From assembly GCA_021647985.1 (NCBI GenBank), contig JAKITQ010000027.1:1-40061 (forward strand): a DNA stretch of 40,061 bases. Reading direction: 5' to 3'. Below, piece by piece: positions 1 to 7,419 of this stretch. Position numbers and translations under genes: made by a program. Numbering within the stretch: position 1 is the first letter of the stretch; each line of letters starts with the position of its first letter. Source of the DNA: Flavobacteriaceae bacterium (lineage in GTDB: Bacteria; Bacteroidota; Bacteroidia; Flavobacteriales; Flavobacteriaceae). The notes beneath the pieces are model-generated. The model searched no databases. It had not been told where the DNA came from and was given only the letters and a program-made list of their open reading frames with translations.

Positions 1-117
1 AACAGTAATGACAAGCTAAATGTGTTTGTAACTAAAATATCAGAAGATATTAACGCATCTCAAAACTATCAAAATATTGAATTGAGGTATCAAAAATTAA
101 TTTCAACGCAGTTTTAA
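1..117 (+). CDS. 3' end of an unidentified gene, cut by the window edge
   Basis: Frame 1 is open from the first base to a TAA at 115-117 and gives 38 residues ending RYQKLISTQF. It contains no start codon that would make it a complete gene, so it is probably the C-terminus of a protein that begins outside the window. The residue mix (polar, helical, with SEDINASQNYQNIELRYQ) would suit a helical protein of the LemA type, but that is only an impression and I do not assign it. The next gene lies in another frame that is already open at 101, so the two overlap or are coupled. Confidence 0.5.
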   Translation, partial: NSNDKLNVFVTKISEDINASQNYQNIELRYQKLISTQF

Positions 118-163
118 ACTAGAGCCAAAATATATCTCAATAAGTCAAAAAAGAGATTTTTAT

Positions 164-655
164 TTGTGGTTTGATAAAGAAATAAAGAGCAAACATCACG
201 AAATAAAATTGATTGGTATTGCTTATGTTGCTGCTAAACAACTCTCAAAAGCAGACATGAAATTTATTCGTTTTTTTATAGTTAGAAATAATGAAGTAGT
301 TCTGTTTTTGAATAATGGTTCTAATAAGGTGTTTGATTTTGCTTTTCCGCATTTAAAGGAAGTTTATTATTCTAAAAAAATAATAAAAGGATTGGAAGCT
401 GAAAAATGGGATCGTAAATATGGACTTGAAGAGCAATGTCAGGTTCTTAATCCTCTATATAAAAAATTATCTGCTAAAGCCTTTAAAAAACTGGAAAGAA
501 TGGCTAAAGGTAAGGGTCCGTTTTCTATTGCTGTTCCAAAAGAAATTGAATACAAGGGGGATTTAATGGACTGCAACCTAAGGTATGAGCATGGTATAAA
601 TAAATTACTTCCTTACTATTTGAGTATAAATGTTAATTTTAATGACAATCAATAA
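164..655 (+). CDS. Hypothetical protein, unrecognised
   Basis: A 163-residue reading frame that I do not recognise. It has no signal peptide or membrane segment. It is rich in Lys and aromatic residues and has a basic helical stretch in the middle (KLSAKAFKKLERMAKGKG). The only start in this frame is TTG at 164. The frame stays open upstream to about 101 without any ATG, so the true start may be earlier and non-ATG, or the frame may be linked to the preceding gene (end at 117) by overlap or a frameshift. It overlaps the following gene by 26 nt (630-655), which suggests a shared transcript. Codon and base use resemble the neighbours. Confidence 0.5.
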   Translation: MWFDKEIKSKHHEIKLIGIAYVAAKQLSKADMKFIRFFIVRNNEVVLFLNNGSNKVFDFAFPHLKEVYYSKKIIKGLEAEKWDRKYGLEEQCQVLNPLYKKLSAKAFKKLERMAKGKGPFSIAVPKEIEYKGDLMDCNLRYEHGINKLLPYYLSINVNFNDNQ

Positions 656-1499
656 TAAATTGAAATTTTATTTAAACATAAATTATACGATAAGGTATAA
701 TGTCAAACTACTTTTGATTATCCTTATTACCGTAAATATTTCGGCCTACTCACAAACCGATTGGGTAAACTATTTGATAAAAAAAGAAAAAGGATTTATG
801 GCCATAACAATCGATTTAGATTTCAATGACTATAAACCCAATTACAAAAACCTGTTAATTGTTGGTACAGATTATAAAAACCATTATAAAAACGGCTTTC
901 CCAATGAAAAAGGATTGGCAAAACTCTACGCGTATTCAGATACTACAGCAATGATTATAGATCGTTATACTAAGAATCAGATTGTTGGAATAATAACATA
1001 TCATGGTACTGCCTTTGATGTATTTTATGTGAAAGATACAATACAGATACGCGAAAATTTGAAAAAGGGTCTTGAGAAAAATTTTAGCAATTCATCAAGT
1101 TATATTTACCTTAAAAAAGATAAAAATTGGAAATATTATTTCGATAATTTATTCCCTGAAAATGCAGATAATAACTTATTAGCCAATCACCAATATCTTT
1201 TTGATTTATTAGTACAGGGGGATAATTTAACTGGTTTGAGAAAAATAAATCATTGGGTTTCTTTTAAAAACACAAAAAAAAGATTAAAATTTATCAACCA
1301 AATTAAACCATTAGATTTTGTTATTGATTCTATCCAATTTAAAAAAGAAAGAAAAGCTCCTTACACTCTAGTTGTCTCAAGAAAAGATTCTGTAAACCCC
1401 AAAACAATTAATCAAGTAACGCAATTGCTTCAGCTTCTTATTGAAAAATACAATGGTATTTATGAAGGTTGGGGAACCGAAAGAATAATTCAAGACTAA
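630..1499 (+). CDS. Exported DUF695 / RraB-like domain protein
   Basis: 289 residues. A hydrophobic segment at about 26-42 ending in YSQ looks like a signal peptide, preceded by an unusually long polar N-terminus. Residues about 44-160 resemble DUF695 (DWVNYL, a GFPNEKGLAKLYAY stretch, then GIITYHGTAFDVFYV). The last about 50 residues resemble the RraB fold, with NQVTQLLQLLIEKYNG followed by YEGWGTE, close to the YDGWETE signature of that family. RraB in proteobacteria inhibits RNase E in the cytosol; an exported version must do something else, so no function is given. The start is uncertain: ATG at 630 and 642 both overlap the gene before. Its stop overlaps the convergent radA stop by 4 nt. 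Confidence 0.7.
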   Translation: MLILMTINNKLKFYLNINYTIRYNVKLLLIILITVNISAYSQTDWVNYLIKKEKGFMAITIDLDFNDYKPNYKNLLIVGTDYKNHYKNGFPNEKGLAKLYAYSDTTAMIIDRYTKNQIVGIITYHGTAFDVFYVKDTIQIRENLKKGLEKNFSNSSSYIYLKKDKNWKYYFDNLFPENADNNLLANHQYLFDLLVQGDNLTGLRKINHWVSFKNTKKRLKFINQIKPLDFVIDSIQFKKERKAPYTLVVSRKDSVNPKTINQVTQLLQLLIEKYNGIYEGWGTERIIQD

Positions 1500-2851
1500 A
1501 AAAGCACATGAACCACTTCTTCAATTTTTGATACTCTTATAATTTCAATATGATAATTTTTATTTGCTATTTTATTAAATTTTGATAGAATTATTTTTTC
1601 AAAACCTAATTTTTCAGCCTCGATAATTCGCTGATCAATTCGATTTACAGCTCTTATTTCTCCTGCCAAACCAACTTCTGCCGAAAAACATATATTTTGA
1701 GCAATAGGGTCATCCTCATTAGAGGATAAAATGGCACAAACAACGGCTAGATCTATTGCAGGGTCTTCTACTTTTAATCCGCCAGCAATATTCAAAAAAA
1801 CATCTTTTGCTCCTAATCTAAATCCTGCACGTTTTTCTAAAACCGCTAAAAGCATATTTAAACGTTTGATATTATAGCCAGTTGATGATCGTTGTGGTGT
1901 GCCGTAAACTGCAGTACTCACCAAAGCTTGCACTTCAATCATTAAAGGGCGCATACCTTCTAAGGTAGCCGAAATAGCCGTTCCAGTAAGGTCTGAATCT
2001 TTTTCAGAGATCAATATTTCTGACGGGTTGCTTACTTCTCGTAAACCCGTATTTAGCATTTCATAAATCCCCAATTCGGCCGTAGAGCCAAACCTATTTT
2101 TTTGTGCACGCAAAATTCTATAGGTATGATTTCTATCCCCTTCAAACTGCAAAACTACATCTACCATATGCTCCAAAATTTTTGGCCCGGCAATAGTACC
2201 TTCTTTAGTAATATGACCAATTAAAATTACTGGAGTATTGGTTTCTTTTGCAAATTTGATCAACTCAGCAGTGGTTTCTCTTATTTGTGAAATACTTCCT
2301 GGAGATGCTTCTATATATTCTGTATGCAAGGTTTGAATAGAGTCAATTACCACCACATCAGGAATGGTTTCTTCAATAATTTTAAAAATATTTTGAGTTT
2401 TTGTTTCCGTTAAAATCAAACAATTTTCATTTTTTCCTTCCAGTCTTTCTGCACGTAATTTAATTTGTGACTGACTTTCTTCACCAGAAACATAGAGTAC
2501 CTTACTTTGCATTAATAATGCAATCTGTAAAAGCAAGGTTGATTTACCAATACCGGGTTCACCTCCTAATAATATCACAGACCCTTTTACAATACCACCT
2601 CCTAAAACTCTGTTTAATTCATCATTATTTGCTGGAATCCTATCTTCTTGAGAAATTGATATTTCTTTAATTTTTAGTGCTTTAGAAAGCTTCTTTGTTG
2701 TGGTTGATTGTTTCCAGTTTCTTTTCTCTTCTTTTTGTACTACTTCTTCAACAATAGTATTCCATGCATTACAAGAGTTACATTTTCCAATCCATTTCGG
2801 AAATTGAGTGCCACAATTTTGACAAAAGAAAGTGGTTTTTGTTTTAGCCAT
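1496..2851 (-). CDS. radA: DNA repair protein RadA
   Basis: 451 residues, the usual length for RadA, a RecA-like branch-migration ATPase that processes recombination intermediates. In order: a four-cysteine zinc finger (C10, C13, C24, C27), Walker A GGEPGIGKST at 96-105, a Walker B region (VVVIDSIQTL) near 170, the RadA-specific KNRFG motif near 250, and a C-terminal Lon-protease-like domain (AGGLKVEDPAIDLAVVCAI, then GLAGEIRAV). All key motifs are intact. It is the last of the minus-strand genes radA, lpxH-like, queD and kbl. It is separated from the phosphatase gene by about 50 nt and meets the plus-strand DUF695/RraB gene tail to tail. Confidence 0.95.
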   Translation of the reverse strand: MAKTKTTFFCQNCGTQFPKWIGKCNSCNAWNTIVEEVVQKEEKRNWKQSTTTKKLSKALKIKEISISQEDRIPANNDELNRVLGGGIVKGSVILLGGEPGIGKSTLLLQIALLMQSKVLYVSGEESQSQIKLRAERLEGKNENCLILTETKTQNIFKIIEETIPDVVVIDSIQTLHTEYIEASPGSISQIRETTAELIKFAKETNTPVILIGHITKEGTIAGPKILEHMVDVVLQFEGDRNHTYRILRAQKNRFGSTAELGIYEMLNTGLREVSNPSEILISEKDSDLTGTAISATLEGMRPLMIEVQALVSTAVYGTPQRSSTGYNIKRLNMLLAVLEKRAGFRLGAKDVFLNIAGGLKVEDPAIDLAVVCAILSSNEDDPIAQNICFSAEVGLAGEIRAVNRIDQRIIEAEKLGFEKIILSKFNKIANKNYHIEIIRVSKIEEVVHVLF

Positions 2852-2903
2852 TTAATACATGTTTTAACGATAATTTTTATCTAGTGTCTGGTCGAAAATA
2901 GTT

Positions 2904-3656
2904 TTAGTTTTCAAATTTTAACAATTCTAAATGATTACCATCAAAAACAGCATAGGTAAAATGTGTAATCCAATCACCAGTATTGATGTATTTACTATTT
3001 TTACCCACTTGAATTTCCATAGGTAAATGACGATGACCAAATAGAAAAAAGTCAAAATGTTTTGTTTCTAATTTTCTTTTAGCATATTGTACCAACCATT
3101 CATTTTCTTCCCCTAAAAAATGAACATCCTCATCGCCAGAAATTAATTTGTTTTTTGTAGATAAATATTGAGCTATACCAACACCAATATCAGGGTGTAA
3201 CCATTTATAGAACCACTTTGAAGCCGGGTTGGTAAATACTTTTTTCATTCGTTTGTACCCTTTGTCTCCTGGGCCTAATCCATCGCCATGGCCTATTAAA
3301 AATTTTTTATTATTAAACGTGAATTCCTGAGGTTTGTGGTAAATAGGTATATTTAACTCCTTTTCAAAATAGTCATTCATCCATAAATCGTGATTGCCTA
3401 CAAAAAAATAGATCGGTATACCGCTGTCGCGAATTTCTGCAAGCTTCCCTAATACTCTAACATAACCTTTAGGGATTACATGTTTGTACTCAAACCAAAA
3501 ATCAAATAAATCACCAAGTAAAAAAATAGTTTCGGCATCTTTTTTAATTTGATCTAACCAAAGCACAAATTTCTTTTCGCGAAGCAGACTATTTTTATGA
3601 TCTGGTATTCCAAAATGCTGATCAGAAGCAAAATATATTTTTTTATTATTGTTCAT
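2904..3656 (-). CDS. lpxH: UDP-2,3-diacylglucosamine diphosphatase (LpxH-type metallophosphatase)
   Basis: 250 residues of a calcineurin-like metallophosphoesterase. The metal-binding motifs are all visible: D12-x-H14 (SDQHFG), GDLFDFW at 48-54, GNHDLW near 85, GHGDG near 125, and GHRHLP near 208. The FDFWFEY stretch after GD and the overall length fit the lipid A enzyme LpxH, which hydrolyses UDP-2,3-diacylglucosamine to lipid X at the inner membrane. Bacteroidota carry this as a single-domain protein. It sits between radA and queD on the same strand with gaps of 50-80 nt, so co-transcription is possible but not shown. Confidence 0.87.
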   Translation of the reverse strand: MNNNKKIYFASDQHFGIPDHKNSLLREKKFVLWLDQIKKDAETIFLLGDLFDFWFEYKHVIPKGYVRVLGKLAEIRDSGIPIYFFVGNHDLWMNDYFEKELNIPIYHKPQEFTFNNKKFLIGHGDGLGPGDKGYKRMKKVFTNPASKWFYKWLHPDIGVGIAQYLSTKNKLISGDEDVHFLGEENEWLVQYAKRKLETKHFDFFLFGHRHLPMEIQVGKNSKYINTGDWITHFTYAVFDGNHLELLKFEN

Positions 3657-3737
3657 TGAAATGTTTTCCTTGGTTTTGCAAGTTTTCCACTTTCGTGGGA
3701 ATAAGACCTTGAAATGACAGCTTTTTATTATTAAAAT

Positions 3738-4190
3738 CTATTCTTGATCACTCGCAAACCATTCTGCATATGAATTTGCGGTCTCATTTAACTTTAACGA
3801 ATGTAAGGAAACATTTTGAGGTAATTGCGCTTTAATTTTATTGGCAAAATCAAACAACATATTTTCACTGGTAGGTTGGTAAGGAACCAATACTATTTTA
3901 TGAGAATGATCTTCAATTGTTTTGGCCAATTCAATATGTGGCGAATTTTTATTTAATACAATTGCATGGTCAAATACATCAACTATTTCTTTTTTTACAA
4001 TACGTTTTAAATCGCCAAAATCCATTACCATTCCGTTTTTGGGATGTTCCATATTTTCAATTGGTACACCAATTACGGTGACATACAAATGATAACTATG
4101 ACCATGAATATTTTTACATTTACCATCATAACCATACAAGGCATGAGCCGTTTCAAAATCGAAATGTTTAGTAATTCTTATTTTTTTCAT
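3738..4190 (-). CDS. queD: 6-carboxytetrahydropterin synthase QueD / PTPS family
   Basis: 150 residues of the 6-pyruvoyl-tetrahydropterin synthase fold. Zinc-binding histidines are visible at H16 (FETAHAL) and H29/H31 (NIHGHSY), with the catalytic cysteine at C25 (GKCKNIHGH). The DHAIVLN and PTSENM motifs follow, and the C-terminal glutamate region is ETANSYAEW. In bacteria this family makes 6-carboxy-5,6,7,8-tetrahydropterin, the second step of queuosine/7-deazaguanine synthesis. No other queuosine gene is in the window. The ATG at 4190 is well placed, at the start of the first beta strand (KKIRITKHFDFETAH). Confidence 0.9.
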   Translation of the reverse strand: MKKIRITKHFDFETAHALYGYDGKCKNIHGHSYHLYVTVIGVPIENMEHPKNGMVMDFGDLKRIVKKEIVDVFDHAIVLNKNSPHIELAKTIEDHSHKIVLVPYQPTSENMLFDFANKIKAQLPQNVSLHSLKLNETANSYAEWFASDQE

Positions 4191-4208
4191 TAAAATACAC
4201 CCCTAACC

Positions 4209-4220
4209 CCTCTTAAGAGG
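4209..4220. repeat. 12-bp palindrome next to a CCCCTAACCCC run
   Basis: CCTCTTAAGAGG is a perfect palindrome in the 54-nt gap between queD and kbl, directly after CACCCCTAACCCC. The same kind of sequence (CCCTAACCC followed by AAGGGG and GAA) forms the core of the 145-bp inserted element at 35668-35812. This may be a remnant of a related small repeat. It could also act as a weak hairpin between the two genes. Confidence 0.4.
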
Positions 4221-4244
4221 AGAACATAAAGTGAACGGTTTTGA

Positions 4245-5438
4245 TTATATAATTTTTAATTTTTTTCCTACTTTAATAAAAGCCGCAATGGCCTTATCTA
4301 AATGTTCTTTTGTATGCGCAGCACTAAGCTGTACTCTTATTCGAGCCTTCTCCTTAGGTACAACCGGGAAGAAAAACCCAATAACATATATTCCTTCTTT
4401 TAATAATGCATTCGCCATATCTTGTGAAAGCCTTGCATTGTACAACATTACTGGTACAATTGCAGCATCGGCTCCAACCAAATCAAACCCAGCTGCCTCC
4501 ATATTTCTGCGAAAATAATTGGTGTTTTCTTCTAGTTTATCTCTTAATGAGGTATCTGAATCAATCATTTCAAATACTTTTAAAGAAGCGCCAACAATAG
4601 CGGGTGCTAGTGAATTTGAAAATAAATACGGTCTTGATCTCTGGCGTAAAATTGCAATGATTTCCTTTTTGCCAGTAGTATATCCACCCATTGCTCCGCC
4701 AAGGGCTTTACCTAAAGTACCAGTAACAATATCTACACGACCCATCACATTTTTAAGCTCTACGGTACCTCTTCCGGTTTTACCTATAAAACCAGCAGCA
4801 TGACATTCATCAACCATTACCATGGCGTCATATTTATCAGCCAAATCACAAATTTTATCCAATTGGGCAACTATACCGTCCATAGAAAACACACCATCGG
4901 TTACAATAATTTTAAATCGATGATTTTGTTTATTCGCTTCAATAAGTTGCTGTTCCAAGTCAGCCATATCATTATTTGCATATCGATAACGAGCTGCCTT
5001 ACAGAGTCTTACACCATCAATAATAGATGCGTGATTTAAAGCATCAGAAATAATCGCATCTTCTTTACCTAATAACGGTTCAAAAACACCTCCATTGGCA
5101 TCAAATGCAGCGGCATATAAAATGGTGTCTTCGGTTTGATAAAAATCGGCTATTTTCTGTTCTAAATCTTTATGAATATCCTGTGTTCCACAAATAAACC
5201 GTACGGATGACATACCATACCCGTGTGTATCCATAGCATCTTTGGCAGCTTGGATCACTTCGGTATTATTGGATAACCCTAAATAATTATTGGCACAAAA
5301 ATTAATTACTTCTTCACCTGTTGCTATTTTAATAATTGCATCTTGTGAGCTAGTTATAATTCGTTCGTTTTTATACAATCCGGCCTCATTTATTGACTCT
5401 AGTTCTTTTTTTAATTGTTGTTTTATATTACCGTACAT
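4245..5438 (-). CDS. kbl: Glycine C-acetyltransferase (2-amino-3-ketobutyrate CoA ligase)
   Basis: 397 residues, the standard length of this PLP-dependent alpha-oxoamine synthase. It cleaves 2-amino-3-ketobutyrate with CoA to glycine and acetyl-CoA in threonine breakdown. Visible landmarks are [11 protein letters not shown] at 46-56, [10 protein letters not shown] at 84-93, [11 protein letters not shown] at 132-142, DGVFSMDG at 181-188, [11 protein letters not shown] around 210, and the PLP lysine K244 in [11 protein letters not shown]. The pathway partner threonine dehydrogenase (tdh) is not in this window. A repeat copy starts only 15 nt upstream of the ATG. The nearest -7-like element (5670-5677, minus) lies beyond it, so the repeat may be transcribed as part of the kbl leader. 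Confidence 0.95.
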   Translation of the reverse strand: MYGNIKQQLKKELESINEAGLYKNERIITSSQDAIIKIATGEEVINFCANNYLGLSNNTEVIQAAKDAMDTHGYGMSSVRFICGTQDIHKDLEQKIADFYQTEDTILYAAAFDANGGVFEPLLGKEDAIISDALNHASIIDGVRLCKAARYRYANNDMADLEQQLIEANKQNHRFKIIVTDGVFSMDGIVAQLDKICDLADKYDAMVMVDECHAAGFIGKTGRGTVELKNVMGRVDIVTGTLGKALGGAMGGYTTGKKEIIAILRQRSRPYLFSNSLAPAIVGASLKVFEMIDSDTSLRDKLEENTNYFRRNMEAAGFDLVGADAAIVPVMLYNARLSQDMANALLKEGIYVIGFFFPVVPKEKARIRVQLSAAHTKEHLDKAIAAFIKVGKKLKII

Positions 5439-5452
5439 AGTTTGTTTTCTTA

Positions 5453-5659
5453 GTGAGACTCTAAAAAATTATTTTTAATATTTTAGTTAATCGAACTAAT
5501 CCCGCTGCCTGTGCTGAACTTGTTTCAGCATCAAGCGGGATCTTGGTTAATCTGCCTTGCCGACGAGGCAGTTACCTTGACCCTTGGATCGATTCCTATT
5601 ATTGGGTTTAGGGCTTGCCCGTCCATACTGGTCGAACCCTAGGATTTAATACCCTTTTC
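5453..5659 (+). repeat. Structured intergenic repeat, copy 1
   Basis: This is the first of three related intergenic repeats (the others are at 31808 and 35554). It begins GTGAGACTCTAAAAAATT and ends near TTTAATACCC. Visible inverted repeats in order: CTAAAAAATT/AATATTTTAG (5461-5485, one mismatch), TTAGTT/AACTAA, CCCGCT/AGCGGG enclosing GCTGAA/TTCAGC, CTGCC/GGCAG (5552-5571), GACCC/GGATC, and a variable 3' part. It is the longest uninterrupted copy (about 207 bp) and sits between the divergent kbl and the gene at 5794. Confidence 0.8.
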
Positions 5660-5669
5660 TTAGAAAATA

Positions 5670-5677
5670 CAAAAGTA
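5670..5677 (-). promoter_or_regulatory. Possible -7 element for kbl
   Basis: On the minus strand this reads TACTTTTG, matching the Bacteroidota TAnnTTTG consensus. I see no TTG at the expected distance upstream, so the call is weak. If used, the kbl transcript would carry all of repeat copy 1 in its leader. Confidence 0.3.
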
Positions 5678-5726
5678 AGAATTATAAATTAAGATTTAGG
5701 ATGCAAAATTTGAGATTTTTATTTGG

Positions 5727-5734
5727 TATTTTTG
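5727..5734 (+). promoter_or_regulatory. -7 promoter element (TATTTTTG) for the gene at 5794
   Basis: TATTTTTG followed by CAAAC matches TAnnTTTG. Transcription would begin near 5741, about 50 nt before the ATG. A TTTG lies 14 nt upstream (5709-5712), closer than the usual spacing of about 19-21. The same TATTTTTGCAA block appears upstream of ssrA, of the MATE gene and of the DUF3109 gene. Confidence 0.45.
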
Positions 5735-5793
5735 CAAACGCCAAGAAAATTATACTTTAAGTTTGCTACTTGGTATTTAATACGCAAAAAACT

Positions 5794-6156
5794 ATGTCAA
5801 GAGACGAAAAAACAAAACAAGGCTGGGAAAATATTCAAAAGGAAATTTCTGAAAAGTTTGGAGGAGGAGAAATCATGGATGTAGACGCCATAATTTATCT
5901 AATTGGTATTCAAGAATTAGGAAAAGGTTTTCAAAAAATTGGCAAAGACGATAAAATTAATATCATGCATATTGCCATATGCAAATTGTTAGAACCTTTT
6001 GGGTTTTATGAGTTTGATTTTTTTGATGAAGATGGTTGGCCACACTATAAAATAATTGACGAATTACCTAATTTAAAGCCTGGAGAACAATCGGTTTTAA
6101 TGAAGGAAGCCATTGTGATGTATTTTGAGAATAGAGAAAAAGAGATATCTATTTAA
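5794..6156 (+). CDS. Conserved hypothetical protein of flavobacteria
   Basis: 120 residues from ATG 5794 (MSRDEKTKQGWENIQKEISEKFGGG). The frame extends upstream to a TTG at 5770, but the ATG gives the N-terminus I would expect from flavobacterial relatives as I remember them. It is a small acidic, helical cytosolic protein with no signal peptide or membrane segment. A conserved-looking central part (LIGIQELGKG, MHIAICKLLEPFGFYEF) is followed by DEDGWPHYK. The function is unknown. It is monocistronic by position: a -7 element lies at 5727-5734, and it converges on dprA with a gap of about 47 nt. Confidence 0.75.
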   Translation: MSRDEKTKQGWENIQKEISEKFGGGEIMDVDAIIYLIGIQELGKGFQKIGKDDKINIMHIAICKLLEPFGFYEFDFFDEDGWPHYKIIDELPNLKPGEQSVLMKEAIVMYFENREKEISI

Positions 6157-6203
6157 CCTGTAGAAGTTTTTTCTGGTAGCATTGTAATAACTATACTATA
6201 AAT

Positions 6204-7304
6204 TTAAACCGCCTCAAACATTTTTCCTGGTAAAGGTTTTGCAACACCTTTTAATTCTAAATGTAATAAAACTGTTGCTGTTTTATATATTGGGTACTGA
6301 CAATCTAGAGCAATAACATCCAAATTTTGTTTGCCTTTTTGAAGCAAATAATCATATATATTTTGCTCTTGTTCATCTAGGTCAATAAATAATTGCCTTT
6401 GAATAACCTTCGGTTTTTTTTGGGTTTCCCAATTTAAAATATACTCTAAATCCTTAACGGAGGTAATCATTGCTGCTTTATTGCTCTTTATCAATTGATT
6501 ACAACCATTGCTATAAATATCGGAAGTTCTTCCTGGTACAGCAAAAACATCACGATTATATGAATTTGCAATATCCGCAGTAATTAATGAACCTCCTTTG
6601 GATGCAGATTCAACGACAATGGTAGCTTCAGACAATCCAGCAACGATACGATTTCTTTTTACAAAATTTTCTTTATCTGGATTGGTGTTTGACCAAAACT
6701 CAGTTATTAAACCTCCATTTTCTTGCATTTTAAAGGCTTCTTTATGATGAGACTTTGGGTATATATTATTTAAACCGTGTGCTAAAACAGCAATGGTTTG
6801 CAGATTGTTTTTTAAGGCCAATTGATGTGCGTAAATGTCAATTCCATAAGCCAATCCACTAATAATTACAGGATCATATTTTTTAACATCTTTAATAAAT
6901 TCTGTCAAAAAAGATTTTCCATAATTTGTAATCATTCTTGTACCGACAATACTAATAATTCTTTTGTTTTTTAAATTAATTTTTCCTTTTTGAAATAATA
7001 AAATGGGTCCATCAACACAGTGTTTTAGCTTTTCAGGATAGTCTTCATCTAAAAATGAGGTAACTGTTATATTATTTTTGTTAATAAAAGTAAGTTCTTT
7101 TTCGGCTTTTTGGAGTGCAGATGAATTTTTAAGACTCCGAATAATATAAGAGCCAATACCAATTATTTTTTCTAAATTTCCTGGTTTTTCTTCAAATACG
7201 GCTTGGGCACTTCCGCAATGTGAAATTAATTTTTTTGCATTTATATCTCCAATACCGGTAACAGCTTGTAAGGCTAAATGGTATAAAATTTGCTTATTTT
7301 TCAT
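6204..7304 (-). CDS. dprA: DNA-processing protein DprA
   Basis: 366 residues from the ATG at 7304 (MKNKQILYHLALQAV). An upstream in-frame start at 7331 would add nine residues that do not look like the family. DprA loads RecA on incoming single-stranded DNA in natural transformation. The N-terminal helix-hairpin-helix region (GIGDINAKKL, then IIGIGSYII) is followed by the Rossmann-like core with VGTRMITNYG, SGLAYGIDIYAH, AVLAHGLNNIYP, RNRIVAGLSEATIVVE, and GGSLITADIA ending in FAVPGR. The last about 60 residues form the usual C-terminal winged-helix-like domain. It is divergent from the SPOR gene. comEC and comEB elsewhere in the window support a competence set. Confidence 0.95.
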   Translation of the reverse strand: MKNKQILYHLALQAVTGIGDINAKKLISHCGSAQAVFEEKPGNLEKIIGIGSYIIRSLKNSSALQKAEKELTFINKNNITVTSFLDEDYPEKLKHCVDGPILLFQKGKINLKNKRIISIVGTRMITNYGKSFLTEFIKDVKKYDPVIISGLAYGIDIYAHQLALKNNLQTIAVLAHGLNNIYPKSHHKEAFKMQENGGLITEFWSNTNPDKENFVKRNRIVAGLSEATIVVESASKGGSLITADIANSYNRDVFAVPGRTSDIYSNGCNQLIKSNKAAMITSVKDLEYILNWETQKKPKVIQRQLFIDLDEQEQNIYDYLLQKGKQNLDVIALDCQYPIYKTATVLLHLELKGVAKPLPGKMFEAV

Positions 7305-7359
7305 ACTAAAACAATGAAATTCAATATACAAAACATTTGTTAATAAAAATGTAAAACAA

Positions 7360-7392
7360 TTTGCTATTCGCTTTTGATTTTTTTTAGTTTTG
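7360..7392 (+). promoter_or_regulatory. Promoter for the HU/SPOR gene
   Basis: TTTG at 7360-7363, a 21-nt spacer, then TAGTTTTG at 7385-7392. This fits the Bacteroidota -33 / TAnnTTTG -7 pattern well. Predicted transcription start is near 7399, about 20 nt before the TTG start codon at 7420. Confidence 0.6.
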
Positions 7393-7419
7393 TTATAACT
7401 AAATATAAACTCTGAGTCT

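Noticed and set aside
4231..5478. Several plus-strand frames (62-95 codons) opposite kbl
   Set aside because: They are antisense shadows of a clearly conserved kbl; their translations show no domain and would require overlapping a full-length gene.
5453..5659. CRISPR array
   Set aside because: The hairpins here are different from each other and not regularly spaced direct repeats; no cas genes are present.
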